This document shows positions 24,902-36,989 of a stretch of DNA of 64,000 bases, in pieces. The stretch lies in contig OZ018409.1 of the NCBI GenBank assembly GCA_963969595.1, forward strand, positions 684,501 to 748,500, written 5' to 3'. Source of the DNA: Neckera pumila. Its lineage: Eukaryota; Streptophyta; Bryopsida; Hypnales; Neckeraceae. Under the pieces are notes generated by a model. That model did not search any database and had not been told where the DNA came from. It was given only the letters and a program-made list of their open reading frames with translations. Each line of letters starts with the position of its first letter. Within the stretch, counting starts at the first letter, position 1. Made by a program: the position numbers and the translations under genes.

Positions 24902-26250
24902 GGCTCATCCCGCAAACCACTAGGTCGAGGTTAGGGATCTTCCAAAATTTGTTGATTGACTCAACGTCATTTTTGATCCAATACTGGTGAAAGTTTACGT
25001 TGGGAGCACTGACAAGGACAAAGAAGCCTTTAAGGCGTCTCTGGTAGATACCATACTCATTCAGTTTGCCTTGACATTCACTTGTGCTACCAACAGCTTA
25101 ACATTGTCAAAGAGCCAAGTCAATGTCCCCGTTTTGGCTATATCCGAGGCTCTCTACTCTTTAGGAGGCAGATTGTGCTGAGTTTCTTTCTTCGGTATGA
25201 AGTAGACAGGTCTATTCCAAGCACCAAGCCCGTCAAAGATTGCTTCATACGGCAATATCATGAGCAAATGGAAACTAAGGTTCCAATCAGGCGGAACCTG
25301 TTCGATAATGGGGTCCAAATTCCTACAAATAGAGTATTGCTCTTCAAGTTCAATGAGCAGAATCACGCACGTAGGTTCAGAGAGGACTCTATGCACGAGA
25401 TGTGCAACGAGGAGGGCTACGAAGTTGTGGAATGGAGACCTCTCCTTGACCATTGCTTATCAAAGGTCAAGGTTTATTATAAGCTCTATCACAACATCTT
25501 GTCTACGATACCCAGATGGATGCTCAATGACATGCCTGCCACAATGTGCACTGTCTGCACTCAACTTACGCAATTCTAGGATTTGTTGCAACGCTGGACA
25601 ACTATGACATATGACATGCGCTCCAACCGTTTGTCCGGCATCCAAATTGAATTGACAGTGCAACCAGAGATGGTGATCGACAAACAATGACTCAGCAGCA
25701 AGCATGACTTGTTTCGCATCGCAGGCCTTGAGAGAGCACTAGGTGGAGCATTCGACACCAACGAGGTCATCATAGAGACCGTTCTTGAATACAGTCAGGG
25801 CATCATGGCAGGATTTGCAGCTTCAGTCCATGGTAGGGACGAGCAATATCCGTCACTCGAGATTACAAATTATCTGACGTTTGCTCGTCAGGCTTTCAGT
25901 TGGAGCGGCAAGTACATGCATAGTGAACTACAACGTGCACGGGATTGGAAAGAGGCTGCTACAATAGCTGAAGCGAGGGCGCAGGAGGTCGGCAAGGACT
26001 TAGGGTTTGTATATGAAGGCGTCGAACTAGATGACCCAAGCTTTTACCTTTGATCCAAGATTTCTTGAATCATGCGGATTGGTCTTTTCAATCTAGAATT
26101 AGAGACCGTACAAGTCCAAGGCTTATGCTCAGGAGCACCTATAGTAGTCAATATCTCCCAAAGGAAAACATCTATACCAACCGCGTAGGCGCAGCCCGTC
26201 ACTATCTTGGCTTGTATAGCGCACGATGGAGAGTGCACATTTGATCTATT
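24902..26250 (+). pseudogene. Inverted copy of the unrecognised array-element protein
   Basis: Open segments 24987-25181, 25082-25579 and 25709-26053 align in order with the minus-strand copy at 22676-24073. The match starts abruptly at GGCTCAT (24902), directly against the end of the preceding unit, so the 5' end is truncated. The last block (AQEVGKDLGFVYEGVELDD) is well kept and is followed by the unit's noncoding tail in reverse orientation. Stops at about 25580 and 25690 break the frame. Confidence 0.6.
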
Positions 26251-26779
26251 GCATAGATTGATATATATGTCTTGTTTGATCCGTATATATCTATTTTTAT
26301 CTATTATGTATATATATAAATATATTTTTTCCCTATTTTCATAGTGTCCATGAAATCCTTCTACTTTGATATACATAAAAAACCATTTTTAATTTTTGTA
26401 AAAAATACCATGCTATAGATATATCCAAGAGCATTCCAAAATGATTAAAAACTCCCCAATCGGACACCGTATGCATTAATTATAAATGAATGAAGATCCA
26501 AAATAAGAACTGAACTTCATCCATCCATAACTCATGCATACAAGGTCATATCAACAAGTGGGACATCAATCCAAAACATCCATTCATAGACTTACTAAAA
26601 TTCTTTCGATCAAAATTCCAAAATCAATCATCTTCAAAAAGTCAACTCTAGGGGTTCCAAAAGTCAAATGGGCCATATCTCTCAAAAAAAACCCTATGTT
26701 TGGGCTTTTTATTATTCCATTGTGTTCACAACCTTTGGAAATGGGAGGGGGGGGGGGGGGGGGGGGGGGGGGATAGGTG

Positions 26780-28872
26780 TGAGCTCCCAATTTGTCACTT
26801 GGGACTCGTGGATTTATTTTTTTGAAATTTGCAATTTAAAGTTGATAAAAGTATGCAAAAAGCCATAAAAAGAGTGTAGAACCAGAATAAGGTTGTGTCA
26901 TATCCATTATTATATTTGGTCTAGATTTGTATTTATACTTAGAATCCTCCCAAATTTTGCCTAAAAATAGAATGAAAATAACAAAATGGTGGATTTGAAG
27001 GGTTTGAATCAGATAGCCTCAAAAGGGCTAAACCCCACTATGGAAGTGGCAATTCATGGATAAGACGGTCCAAGGGATTCACAGCAAGGCCACTAGGTCG
27101 GGTCCTAGAGTTAGATTCAGACTTCCCTATTAGACCGACAAATTTTCAAATTCCCAATTGTTACCATGCAAAAGCCACCAACGCAAGACAAAGACCGTGG
27201 AGGAATCTACTACTCAATGATGGTGTTCTAGGATAAATTCCACACTAGGAGTCCAATAGCGAAATCGGTTCGCCAAGATTCCCTCATCTACAGAAGATTC
27301 CTGCACCAGCAACAATCAAAGAGATGGCCAGTTTAATCTCCATTGACCAATTGTACTAGGTACAAAAATGCACCTCCACATCTTTTATGGAATTCCCTGA
27401 GAAGTCCCATAAAAATTTCTAGCATCTTCCGACTTGTGGAAGAACCTCTTCCGGGGGGTCAACCGTTCTAACCTCCAATGAGAATCTTGTGGAAATTACC
27501 TAGGTTGCAATAAAATCTCACTAAAAATTAGGATAGCTTGTTTTATGTTAATAATGTGCTCTGTTAAGTTTCACGGCATTCCGATAGCAGTATATATCCG
27601 AATTGGCGAGATTCCTCGGAAATTTAAACACGTGGCGAGTCCCCACGACGTTGACCGGCATTCCGAGACTATACAAAGGCGAAACAAAGTCAAATAGGAG
27701 TCCTTTCCTACTCTCTTACACCTACTAGAGACCCTAGGCTAGTTACTTTTCTCAAATAGGAGACCCCCAAGAGTTAAAAATTTATCACAACTTGGATTTT
27801 AATTTAGGCTAGTCTACAAAGGGTTTTTAACCCGGGTATAGGGGCAGGGGGGTGGACTAAAATATGGCAATCTGGAGCCAATGGCGCAATTGTTTTTAAG
27901 TTTGGAGTTGATCTCCAGTAATTAGGTGTTAGAACCAATCCTTAGTGTAGAAATAGTCAAAGTCAACAGCGAGTTATGACGCTTGGTTGGCACTAGCTTA
28001 GGCGCTTGGTTGGCGCTTGGAGGGCATTCCAAGGCCTTGAGAGGGTATAAAATGGCCTCCTTTCCTGTCACTGCCACACACTTCCTCCTGCTCTGGTGGC
28101 GCCTACACTACTTTAAGTTCTGGCCTTTTGGGCCAGATTGTTGTTTCTCCTGGTGTCTTTTGGAGAGACTTTGGGTTGGAACCAAGGCTCTCAAAGTCTG
28201 GTCTTAGTCTATCCTTTTGGAGAGACCTTGGGTTGGAAACAAGGCTCTCAAAGTCTGGTCGTAGTCTATCCTTTTGAGAGAGGCCTTGGGTTGGAACCAA
28301 GGCTTCCAAGTCCTTGCATTTATTGGTCCCATTGGGATGGCAAAGCTTTGAACCGCCCTGAGGTGAAAGAGTCTCAAAGTCTATGTGTTTAGTCTTCAAT
28401 TGTTATTGCATCTTTTGGAAGAGGCCTTGGGTTGAAACCAAGGCTCTCAAGTTCTTGCATTTATTGGTCCCGTTTAAATAGCAAAGTTTTGAACCCCCTT
28501 GGATGAAAGAGTCTCAAAGTCCACGTGTTTCAGTCTTGTTGTTGCATCTTTTTTGGAAGAGGCCTTAGATTGGAACCAAAGCTTTTAAGTCCTTGCATTT
28601 ATTAGTCCCATTGGGACTGCGAAACTTTGAACCCCCCTAGGATAAAAGAGTCTCAAGTCCACATGTTTTAGCCTTGTTGTTGTCCCCTTGCTTTAGTCCT
28701 AAACCGTGATAAGTTAGTAGAATATTAAAAACTTAGAATAGGTAGGAAAAATCCATTGCTTAGAAGGCACAATGGATTGACAATAAACATCCATTGATAG
28801 AACCGGACCTGGATTACCAAGAACCTGGTTGTGCTTGTTTATTTGCCAAGGGTGGGTAAATAAGTGCCCACA
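26780..28872 (+). mobile_element. LTR-like repeat, copy A (putative 5' LTR)
   Basis: Begins TGAGCTCCCAATTTGTCACT and shares about 1.15 kb with copy B at 30226. After that the two diverge, but both have a TATA box (TATAAAA at 28046 here) followed by tandem blocks built around AAGCTTTGAAC. It ends near GTGCCCACA at 28872, four bases before a possible primer binding site beginning TGG. Tandem blocks of about 55-110 bp (CTTGGGTTGGAACCAAGGCT) occupy 28140-28600. The LTR reading is inference from layout; no gag-pol is present. Confidence 0.45.
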
Positions 28873-28875
28873 TAA

Positions 28876-28895
28876 TGGTGCGTCTATCGGGAGGC
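28876..28895 (+). promoter_or_regulatory. Possible primer binding site
   Basis: TGGTGCGTCTATCGGGAGGC follows the end of copy A. Position, TGG start and the GTCT.T.GGGA pattern resemble the start of plant Ty3-type internal regions, but the complementary tRNA could not be identified by eye. Confidence 0.3.
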
Positions 28896-30225
28896 TGCAG
28901 TCTTTTTGCAGTCTTTTTTGGCTACGATTATGAGCAATTTAGCAATGACAGGATGGAGTATTTGTAAGAGCTTTGGGAGATGAAGTATAAGTTGTCCCCC
29001 CTTTTATCCAAAGATGCAGACAGCGGGATAAACGTACACGAGGAGAGGCGCCAAACTTATCACATCACCACAACCTCGACCAGTAATACAGCTAAGTTGT
29101 TGCTTGGACCTTTTAACTTATCTTTTTTACTACTAGTATTAAAGTGCATAAAAAATCATAGATTTCTAGGGTGGCTAGGCTACGACCTATAAAAAACAAA
29201 CGAAGAAAGTACTAGATTGTCATAATACATGCTTGCAAGCTGAAAAGATAGTTTGATAAAGGCCTAATTAGAATCGCTAGACTGTTGAAATATATGCCAA
29301 GGAGAGCTAAAAAGGTAGCTAGGATCTAATTAGGATTGCTAGATTGTTGGAATACAGGATTGAGAGTTGAAAAGATAGGTTGACAATAATCTAATTAGGA
29401 TTGCTAGATTGTTTCAATATATGTTTGAGAGCTGAAAAGATAACTAGTCAAAAATTGTTAGACTACCATGATGTATGTGTAGGAGCAAAAAAGATAGCTA
29501 TTTTGAGATTTTATCAACTGTGTTTGTCATACTTTAGTATAAAAGTAGGAAGGAGGGTCCTTGCTTTGTAAACCAAAGATTGTGGTGTCAAAAAATTAAA
29601 AAAAAATAATAAGTAAATAAATAAATAAATAAAAATGAATGCTTAAAAAATCCCTTAAAATCCTAAAAAATGAAAGTTCTAAGAAGTTACTATCACATGA
29701 TCTTCCAAATCCCTAGGGGATTTTTGAATTAGAAATATAGAGAAGTGGTTGTTAGATCTTGGGTAGAGTCAAGAATAATAAGATTCTTGAGGATAGTTTA
29801 CATCTAACGTAAAAGTAAAAGCCGCAGGGTCAAAAGCTGCAAGGCCAACCAACTTTGTTTTCTATCTTAGCTTGCCTAACTCTCAGTAGGACAAGAAAAC
29901 GTCAAGTGTGTTAGAACTGCCCACACATCACCAACTTGTCAGAGTTAGCGTCATGTGGAAGTGAGATGACACTTTCATCTAGATTAGGTACTCTCTAGAC
30001 CGTTGTAATACAAGCCGCGTGGTGGCTGACAAGGTGGTTGAAAGGATGGCACTTGTCCCTTGCTAGATTGTCAAACTTGCTGACATGCTAAAGAGGCGAC
30101 TAGTTTAAGAAGGGGCACTAGATACTAGACCTTTGTAATAATGCAGAAGGCTTAAAACCCAGCTAGTTTAGAAAAGACACCTCGCATCATGTCCCCCACG
30201 TTAGGGTATAATAATGGGCAGGGTC
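28896..30225 (+). other. Noncoding interval between the LTR-like copies
   Basis: About 1.3 kb without recognisable retroelement proteins. 29205-29500 holds about four degenerate tandem units of about 70-75 bp with GCTAGA.TGTT and GAGAGCTGAAAAGATA. If the flanking repeats are LTRs, this would be a non-autonomous internal domain. Confidence 0.4.
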
Positions 30226-32830
30226 TGAGCTCCCAATTTATCACTTGGGACTCGCGGATTTTTTTTTTTGAAATTTGCAATTTAAAGTCGATAAAAGTGT
30301 ACAAAAAGCCATAAAAAGAGTGTAGAATCAGAATAGGGTTGTGTCATATCCATTATAGTATTTGGTCTAGATTTGTACTTTTACTTAGAATTCCTCCAAA
30401 TCTTGCCTAAAAATAGAATAGAAATAACAAAATGGCTAGATTGGGAGGATTTGAGTCACATAGCCCCAGAGGACTAAATCTCACCATGAAAGTGGCAATT
30501 CATGGCTAAATCAGTTCAAGGGATCTACAGCGAGGCCACTAGATTGGGTCCTAGAGTTAGATTTAGAATTCCAAATTAGATTGACAAATTTCCAAAATCC
30601 CAATTGTTAGCATGCAGGAGCCACTAACGCAAGACAGGGCCCGTAGAGGAATCGATTGCCGAAGGATGGTATTCTAGGGTACATTCCACGCCAAGAGTCC
30701 AACATCGAAATTGGTTTGCCAAGATTTTCTCATTTGCAGAAGATTCCCCGCACCATCAACAATTAAGGAGATGGCCAGTTTAATCTTTGCTGACCAATTG
30801 GGCCAGGTACAAAAATGCACCTCTACATGTTTGGTGGGATTCCCTGAGAAGTCCTATAAAAATTCCCGGCATCTTCCGACTTGCAGAAGAACCTCTTCCA
30901 GGCAGTCAATCGTTCTAACCGCCAACAGGAATTTTGTGGAAATTACCCAGGTTGCGGTAATATCTCACTAAAAATAAGGATAGCATGTTTTATGTTAATA
31001 ATGCGCTCCATTAAATTTCATGGCATTCCAATAGCGGCAAGTACCTGAATTGGAGAGATTCCTTGGGAATTTAAACACATGGCGAGTTGCCGCGACGTTG
31101 ACCGGCATTCTGGAACCATACAAAGGCAAAACAAAGTCAACTAGGAGTCCTTTCCTGCTCTCTTGCACCTACCGGAGAACCTAGGCTAGTTACTTTTCTC
31201 AAAATAAGAACCCCCCAAGATTTAGGATTTTACCACGATTTGGTTTTTAAACTAGATCAACCTACAATGGGATTTAGTCTTGGTATAGGGAGAAGTGGGG
31301 TTTAGGACTAAAAACGGCAATCCGGAGCCAACGACGCAATCCGTTCAACGATTGAAGTTAATCCCCAAAAGTTAGGATGTTGGTCCAACATAGATGGTAG
31401 AAGTAGTTTTTTAGGATTAGGATGAAAATCTTTGAGGATGAGGTCGGATGAAAATCTTTGAGGATGAGGTCGGATGAAAATCCTTGAGGATGAGGATGAA
31501 AATCCAAGTTGATAAGGTTACCTTAGAACTCTAGAGGGAAGGATGGGCCCTTAGAAATCTATATAAGGGCCCTATTTCTCTCTCTAGAACACCCCCAATT
31601 CTTATCTTGGGTCCGTGGGTCCGTGGGTCCGTGGGTCCGTGGGTCCAAGTTATTTTGGATATTTTGGCATTTGAAGCCAAAAACTTCTACGGTGTTTTCA
31701 AAGCACTTTTGACTCCATTGTTGTTGCATTTCAAGCTTTGAAGGTCTTTGGGGGCCTTCTACCTTGCTTTGTGTACCCTTTGTGTACTTACTATGCTCTT
31801 GTTGTGAGTTGAGAGACTCTTTGCTTTGTTTTGTGTACCTTTTGTGTGTCCTCGTGAGCTAGCTTGTGTGGTTAGAGGTTTGTTTTGGAGTTGTGCACTA
31901 ACCCTAGAGCAACCCCCACCGTACCTTGGCAATGCCGCTTTAGGGTCCTTTAGCACATGAGTCCTTTTGTGTCTCCACATTTAGTCTAATTTATTGTTTT
32001 CCCTGACTCACGTATACTTACCTTTTCCTAACGTGTCTCTTGTGAAGTGGACCCCCCTCCAGGATGGCGAAGCTTTGACTTTGTGTGTGGTTTTTGTCAA
32101 GTGTGTTGTTTCTACCTTCTTCTAAAGTTTCTCTTGTGAAGTAGATCCCCCTCTAGGACAGTGAAGCTTTGACTTTGTATGTGTCTTCTTCAAATATTTT
32201 GATTTACCCTCTTCTAAAATCTCCCTTGTTGTTTGGGGCCCCCTCGGAGACGGTGAAGCTTTGAACTTGTGACAACTACAAAGTCCTAAAGTGTGTGTTA
32301 AACAATGTCGGAAGGCAGAGCTTTGAACCCTCGGAGTGTTGCTAAGTCCTTAAGTTGGTGTTAAATCCAACCTAGCGGTGCAGCTTTGAACCTCCCCATT
32401 GTTTAGATCCAAAGTCTGTTTTCCAAAACCTTTGTGGAACTGTCCAAAGTTTAGCTTCCAAGATATGTAGGTTTTCTTTGTGTTTGACAAGTCTCGTGTT
32501 CCAAGTTTTTAATTAGTTTAGTTTCCCCCAAGTTTCCAAGTTAGTTTAGTTTTTCCTCGAGTTTTTAATTAATCTAGATTTTCCCAAAGTTCTATTTTTC
32601 TCTAAGGTTTTTTGCAAGCCTAACCTACCCAAGTATGTGAAAAAACCAGTCCAAAACTAGTCCAGTTCAAAAAACCAGTCCAAAATCCACCCCCAAAAAA
32701 ACCAGTCCAGCTCAAAAACTAGTCCAGTTCAAAATCGTCCAGAAAAAATAGTCCAATCAAACAAAACCAGTCCAGTCAACCAGCCAAAAACCATGATACT
32801 ACTTAGAAGTTAGTACAGGCTTTATGGCCT
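30226..32830 (+). mobile_element. LTR-like repeat, copy B (putative 3' LTR)
   Basis: Begins TGAGCTCCCAATTTATCACT and follows copy A to about 31400. It then holds tandem repeats of a GGATGAAAATCTTTGAGGAT unit (about 31425-31500), a TATA-like TATATAAGG at about 31560, and four GGGTCCGT repeats at 31612-31645. Several later blocks share AAGCTTTGAAC with copy A. An AACCAGTCCA tandem patch lies at 32640-32790. The right edge is uncertain. Confidence 0.4.
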
Positions 32831-33086
32831 GCTTGTTGGTTTATTTAATTTTAATTTTATTTTGGGGCGCAAAATGAGGGGGAACCTCATTGCATTTTTG
32901 AACAGCAAGGAATTTGATAGTATTCTTTTTGTTGCAATTTTTTAAACTTCAAACCTTGATATCTGTGATTGATCAACAAAGACAAGATTTCCATCATATA
33001 TGCAAATATTTAACACCTACTTTTACAATCCTATAAAGAATTTTTGAAACAAAGAAGTGGTGGCCCTGAAAGTTGTTCTTTGTTAA

Positions 33087-34010
33087 CCCCTAAAGGCCCA
33101 AGGCCTTTTTTTTGCCAAAAAACACCCCATATTGCCATTTTTTAGCAAAGAGTGAAGAAAAAATTAAAAATGTTTTTTTTGCACATCTAACCATAGGATC
33201 TTACATCTAACTAGTATAAGAATGTGTGGAAAAAATTTCAGAATTTTTGACCGCACAAATTGCAAGATATCTACGTTTAAAGTGAAAAAACAAGGTTTTC
33301 AGCACATTGTGAGATTGGATTTTTTGACTTTGAACATTCTTAGCTTAAAATTTTTGCACTATAGAGTTTTAAGCTTTAAATGTTTTTAGTGGGGAATTGA
33401 ATTGACGATCTACCAAAAAAAAAAAAAAAAAAAACAACAACTTAATTTTCATTATTAAAAAAATTGTTAAGTAGAATTAGATACAAGATAGAAGGAAAAT
33501 CTAAAATATTCATATATTTTAGATGGAATTAAAATTCACTAATCCCAATGGTGAGATTGTTCTAGCAAGTAAGCTAAACCATGCCAAAAAAAAATTCTAA
33601 AAATTTTAAAAATTGCATTAAACAATGAATCCTATAAGTTATTTTTTGCAAAAAGATGCTCTAATTGCCCAAAAAACAAGAATGTCCATAAGTTTCTCAT
33701 AACAAATACAAATGAAATGAATCAAAGCTTTCTAGATAGACAAAAATATAATCTATGGGAAAAAAAATTCAAAAAACAAAAAATTATTTTTTGTAAAATT
33801 TTTTTGGTTGCCCGCTCTCCCCTGTTTTGAGCTTATTTGGGCATATTTTTTTTTCCGGGCACCAATTGAAAAACAATTTATACTCCCACAAAGCTTATTA
33901 GTTTTTCTATCTTCTAAAAAAGTTTCAAAAAATTAGGACAAAATTTCAGCCCGTAGGTACCTGCCCAAAATCCTACTTGTCCGTTGAACGGACACTTGGG
34001 CCTTTAGGGG
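33087..34010. mobile_element. TTAA-flanked element 1 (piggyBac-like termini)
   Basis: Flanked by TTAA at 33083-33086 and 34011-34014. Termini are inverted repeats CCCCTAAAGGCCCAAG and CTTGGGCCTTTAGGGG, with one arm slightly diverged further in. The interior matches the element at 46690-47267 in reverse orientation (TTTTGAGCTTATTTGGGCAT against ATGCCCAAATAAGCTCAAAA). No transposase ORF. Confidence 0.75.
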
Positions 34011-34206
34011 TTAAATTACCTAAAATTTGGAACTACACAAAAATTTTGATATTTTTTGACGGAAGTGTCCGGGAGGTTGCTTGTATAAATTGCAATTGTA
34101 TAGACTTTTCCAGTAGTTTTTTTGCCAATGTTTTCAAATTGCAACCAACTTTTTCCCCAATTCCACCAGCTAATGTTAAACTAGCCACCAGTTTTTCCCA
34201 AACATA

Positions 34207-34344
34207 AGGTAAATGAGCCTATTTCGGACACAAATAGGAGCAAGCCCATTATGAGAAAATTGTAATGGTGAATGTTTATTTAAGTTCTAAAATATACATA
34301 GCTAATACTCTGGATAATTTGGCCCACAATGGGCTCACTTACCT
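34207..34344. mobile_element. MITE family b, copy 1
   Basis: A 138-bp copy bounded by AGGTAAATGAGCC and GGGCTCACTTACCT, with TA outside both ends. Near-identical copies lie at 36447-36585, 34875-35971 (split) and about 40098-40541 (split). Confidence 0.75.
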
Positions 34345-34874
34345 TAGATGAAAGTCAGCCCAAAAGTTATTGAGCCTCTAGATGAGTAGGTGCATTCCTC
34401 TCTCTCCCCTTTCTCCAAAAGTCATCCATCTGACAACATTCTTTGTCCTCCGCAACATTTCAGCGTTTGGATTGCCTAAGGTAGAGTACCCTTCACTCAC
34501 TCAGCTCAGCGCTAAAATAATAGTCCACTACGGCACTGCGGAAGAAACAGGAACCAAGAGGCAATGGAAACTGGGTACCAAATGTGCCCCGGTTGCTTGT
34601 TTTCTATAATATCTAGTTTCTCTGCAAGAAGGTAGTGTTCATAGTTGCTTATTTTTCAGTCAGGGCCAAACAAGGTTTTAGCCCAAAAACGGTTGTGATC
34701 GGCAGAAGTGAGGAGATAGAAGACGAAAGCGTCCGAGAGGATGCTTGTCTAAATTACAACATTTGTATAGATTTTTCCACTAGTTTTTTTGCCAATATTT
34801 TCAAATTGCAACCAATTTCTTTCCTGATTCCATCTGGTTTACTTTAATCTAGCCACCGGTTCTTCCCAAATATA

Positions 34875-35971
34875 AGGTAAATGAGCCCATTTCGGACACA
34901 AATGGCACTATAAGAAATTGGCCTTTTTTAGAAAGTCTGAAAAAACGTTGTATGGCATCCAGTTTGACTTGGTTATCGTCAACACAGATGTCACCTAAAA
35001 TTGCGTCACTGCAAACAAGCAAAAAACGTGAGAGGATCACAAAAAACATGCTAATTTCTGGCTTATTTTTTTTCTAACGTCCTATAAAACAGGGTCTTCC
35101 AAGCTCACAAAATGAAGGCACGTGGAGGCCACGTGAGCTCCATGTAGGCGCCTATTGGGCGGGCAAGGCCACGTAGGCAATTTTTTCATGCAGTCCATTT
35201 TTTTCATCTACCCGTTCTTTTCATCTGCCTGTTTTTTTCATCCAATTCATTTTTACATCTAGTCTATTTTTCATCCAGCCTATTTTTTTCATTCAATCCA
35301 TTAATCAAAAAATAATTATTCAATAAAAATTAATCAATAAAATTATACAGTACAAAAAATGTAGAATTCACCAAGAATTAAAAAAAACTTACTATTTACC
35401 ATCAAATTTATTTTGATGACAAAACTATGTGAAAATGAACATTTTTAGGGTCATATTTGTACCCATTCTTTGTCCATGGTGAAACAAACAATATGGGATA
35501 ATTAGCCTTTGTTGTCTTAAACGTCCAGTTTGAAGTCCAGCTTGTTGTTTCAGACATCCAATCCGACGTCCATCCATCCATTTCTTATTATTTTTCCAAA
35601 AAATGCCACGTGGCTATCCTTCTCGAAATTTGCTTGCTGACATGGCAATTTATATTGTATGCAACGTTATATAAAAACATGGTGACGTCGCAGTCAACAT
35701 CGTCATAAATGTAGCTGTCCACAATAACATGGTCGCGTTTTCTGTAAAACACGTGCACGTTTTTTGCAAAACACTGACATGTTTTCTGGAACATCTGAAG
35801 TCTGAAAAAACACGACGCGCTTTTTGCTAACGCATCCAAAAATGTGCTTTTCTTATAGTGTGGGAGCAAGCCCATTATGGAGAAAACTATAATGGTGAAT
35901 GTTTATTTAAGTTCTAAAATATACATAGCTAATACTCTGGATAATTTGGCCCACAATGGGCTCACTTACCT
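34875..35971. mobile_element. MITE family b, copy 2, split by a CACTA-like insertion
   Basis: Its two halves (34875-34905 and 35864-35971) join exactly into the family b sequence once the inserted 955 bp and one TGG are removed. This gives a clean empty-site comparison. Confidence 0.8.
34906..35860. mobile_element. Non-autonomous CACTA-type (En/Spm) transposon
   Basis: 955 bp with termini CACTATAAGAAA and TTTCTTATAGTG, flanked by a 3-bp target duplication TGG (34903-34905 and 35861-35863). CACTA ends and 3-bp duplications define the superfamily. No transposase is present. It inserted into a family b MITE, so it is younger than that copy. Confidence 0.88.
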
Positions 35972-36446
35972 TAGATGTAAGTCAGCCCAAAAATTATGAG
36001 CCCCTAGATGAGTAGGTGCATTCCTCTCTCTTCCCTTTCTCCAAAAGTCATCCATCTGACAACATTCTTTGTCCTCCGCAACGTTTCAGGGTTCAAGAGC
36101 CCAAGGTAGAGTATCCCTCACTCACTCAGCTCATTGCTAACATAGTAGTTGACTGCGGCACTGCGGAGAAAAAAAACACCAAGAGGCAATGGAAATTGGG
36201 TACCAAATGTGCCCTGGTTGCTTATTTTTCAGTCAGAGCCAAATAGGATTTTAGCAAAAAAACGGTCGTGATCGGCAAAAGTGAGGAAGATGGAAGACGG
36301 AAGCGTCCGAGAGGATGCTTGTCTAAATTATAGCAATTGTGTAGACTTTTCCACTAATTTTTGGCCAATGTTTTCAAATTGCAACCGATTTTTTTCCCAA
36401 TTCCATCGGCTAACTTTAAACTAGCTATCAGTTCTTTCCAAACATA

Positions 36447-36585
36447 AGGTAAATGAGCCCATTTCGGACACAAATGGGAGCAAGCCTGTTATGGAGAAAA
36501 TTGTAATGGTGAATGTTCATTGAAGTTCTAAAATATACATAGCTAATACTCTGGATAATTTGGCCTACAATGGGCTCACTTACCT
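36447..36585. mobile_element. MITE family b, copy 3
   Basis: A 139-bp intact copy with the same AGGTAAATGAGCC / GGGCTCACTTACCT ends and TA flanks as the copy at 34207. Its neighbours are the same bZIP-leader blocks, so it was duplicated together with them. Confidence 0.75.
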
Positions 36586-36989
36586 TAGATGTAAGTCAGC
36601 CCAAAAGTTATGAGCCCTTAGATGAGTAGGTGCATTCCTCTTTCTCCCCTTTCTCCGGAAGTCATTCATCTGACAACATTCTTTGTTCTCCGCAACGTTT
36701 CAGGGTTTGGGTTGCCTTAGGTAGAGTATCCCTCACTCACATAGCTTAGCGCCAAAACAATAGTCCACTGCGGCATTGCGGAGAAGAAAGGAACCAAGAG
36801 GTAATGGAAACTGGGTACCAAATGTGCCCTGGTTGCTTATTTTCTACAATACCCAGTTTCTCTGCAGGAAGGTAGTGTTTATTGTTGCTTTATTTTCAAT
36901 CGGAGCTAGACAAGGTTTTAGCAAAGAAACGGCGGTGATCATGCAAAAGTGAAGAGGACTAAAGACAAAAATGTCCAAGACTTGTTTAA

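Larger units (their letters stand above)
17160..26772. repeat. Array of truncated element copies headed by degenerate TTTAGGG motifs
   Basis: Approximate units on the plus strand: 17165-18600, 18640-18990, 19040-20008, 20009-21075, 21130-21670, 21671-24090, 24091-24900, and an inverted unit 24901-26772. In the seven direct units the left end is a TTTAGGG-like stretch followed by the same blocks (TTTTGGACATACTTTTTTAAGG, CACCATGTAAGTATCA, TCAAGGGTTGTGAACACAAT, ATGCATACGGTGTCCGATTG). The right ends stop at different points. The longest units continue into an antisense decayed coding region. Read on the coding strand, every unit therefore has a common 3' end with CCCTAAA-like repeats and a variable 5' truncation, as LINE-type elements show. 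No reverse transcriptase was recognised, so the class is unknown. Confidence 0.75.

Noticed and set aside
26584..26790. Proline-rich ORF on the minus strand
   Set aside because: The proline run is the translation of the G26/C26 homopolymer.
28103..28399. ORF with repeated LRPDFESL-like segments
   Set aside because: Translation of noncoding tandem repeats in the LTR-like copy A; no start context or partner exons.
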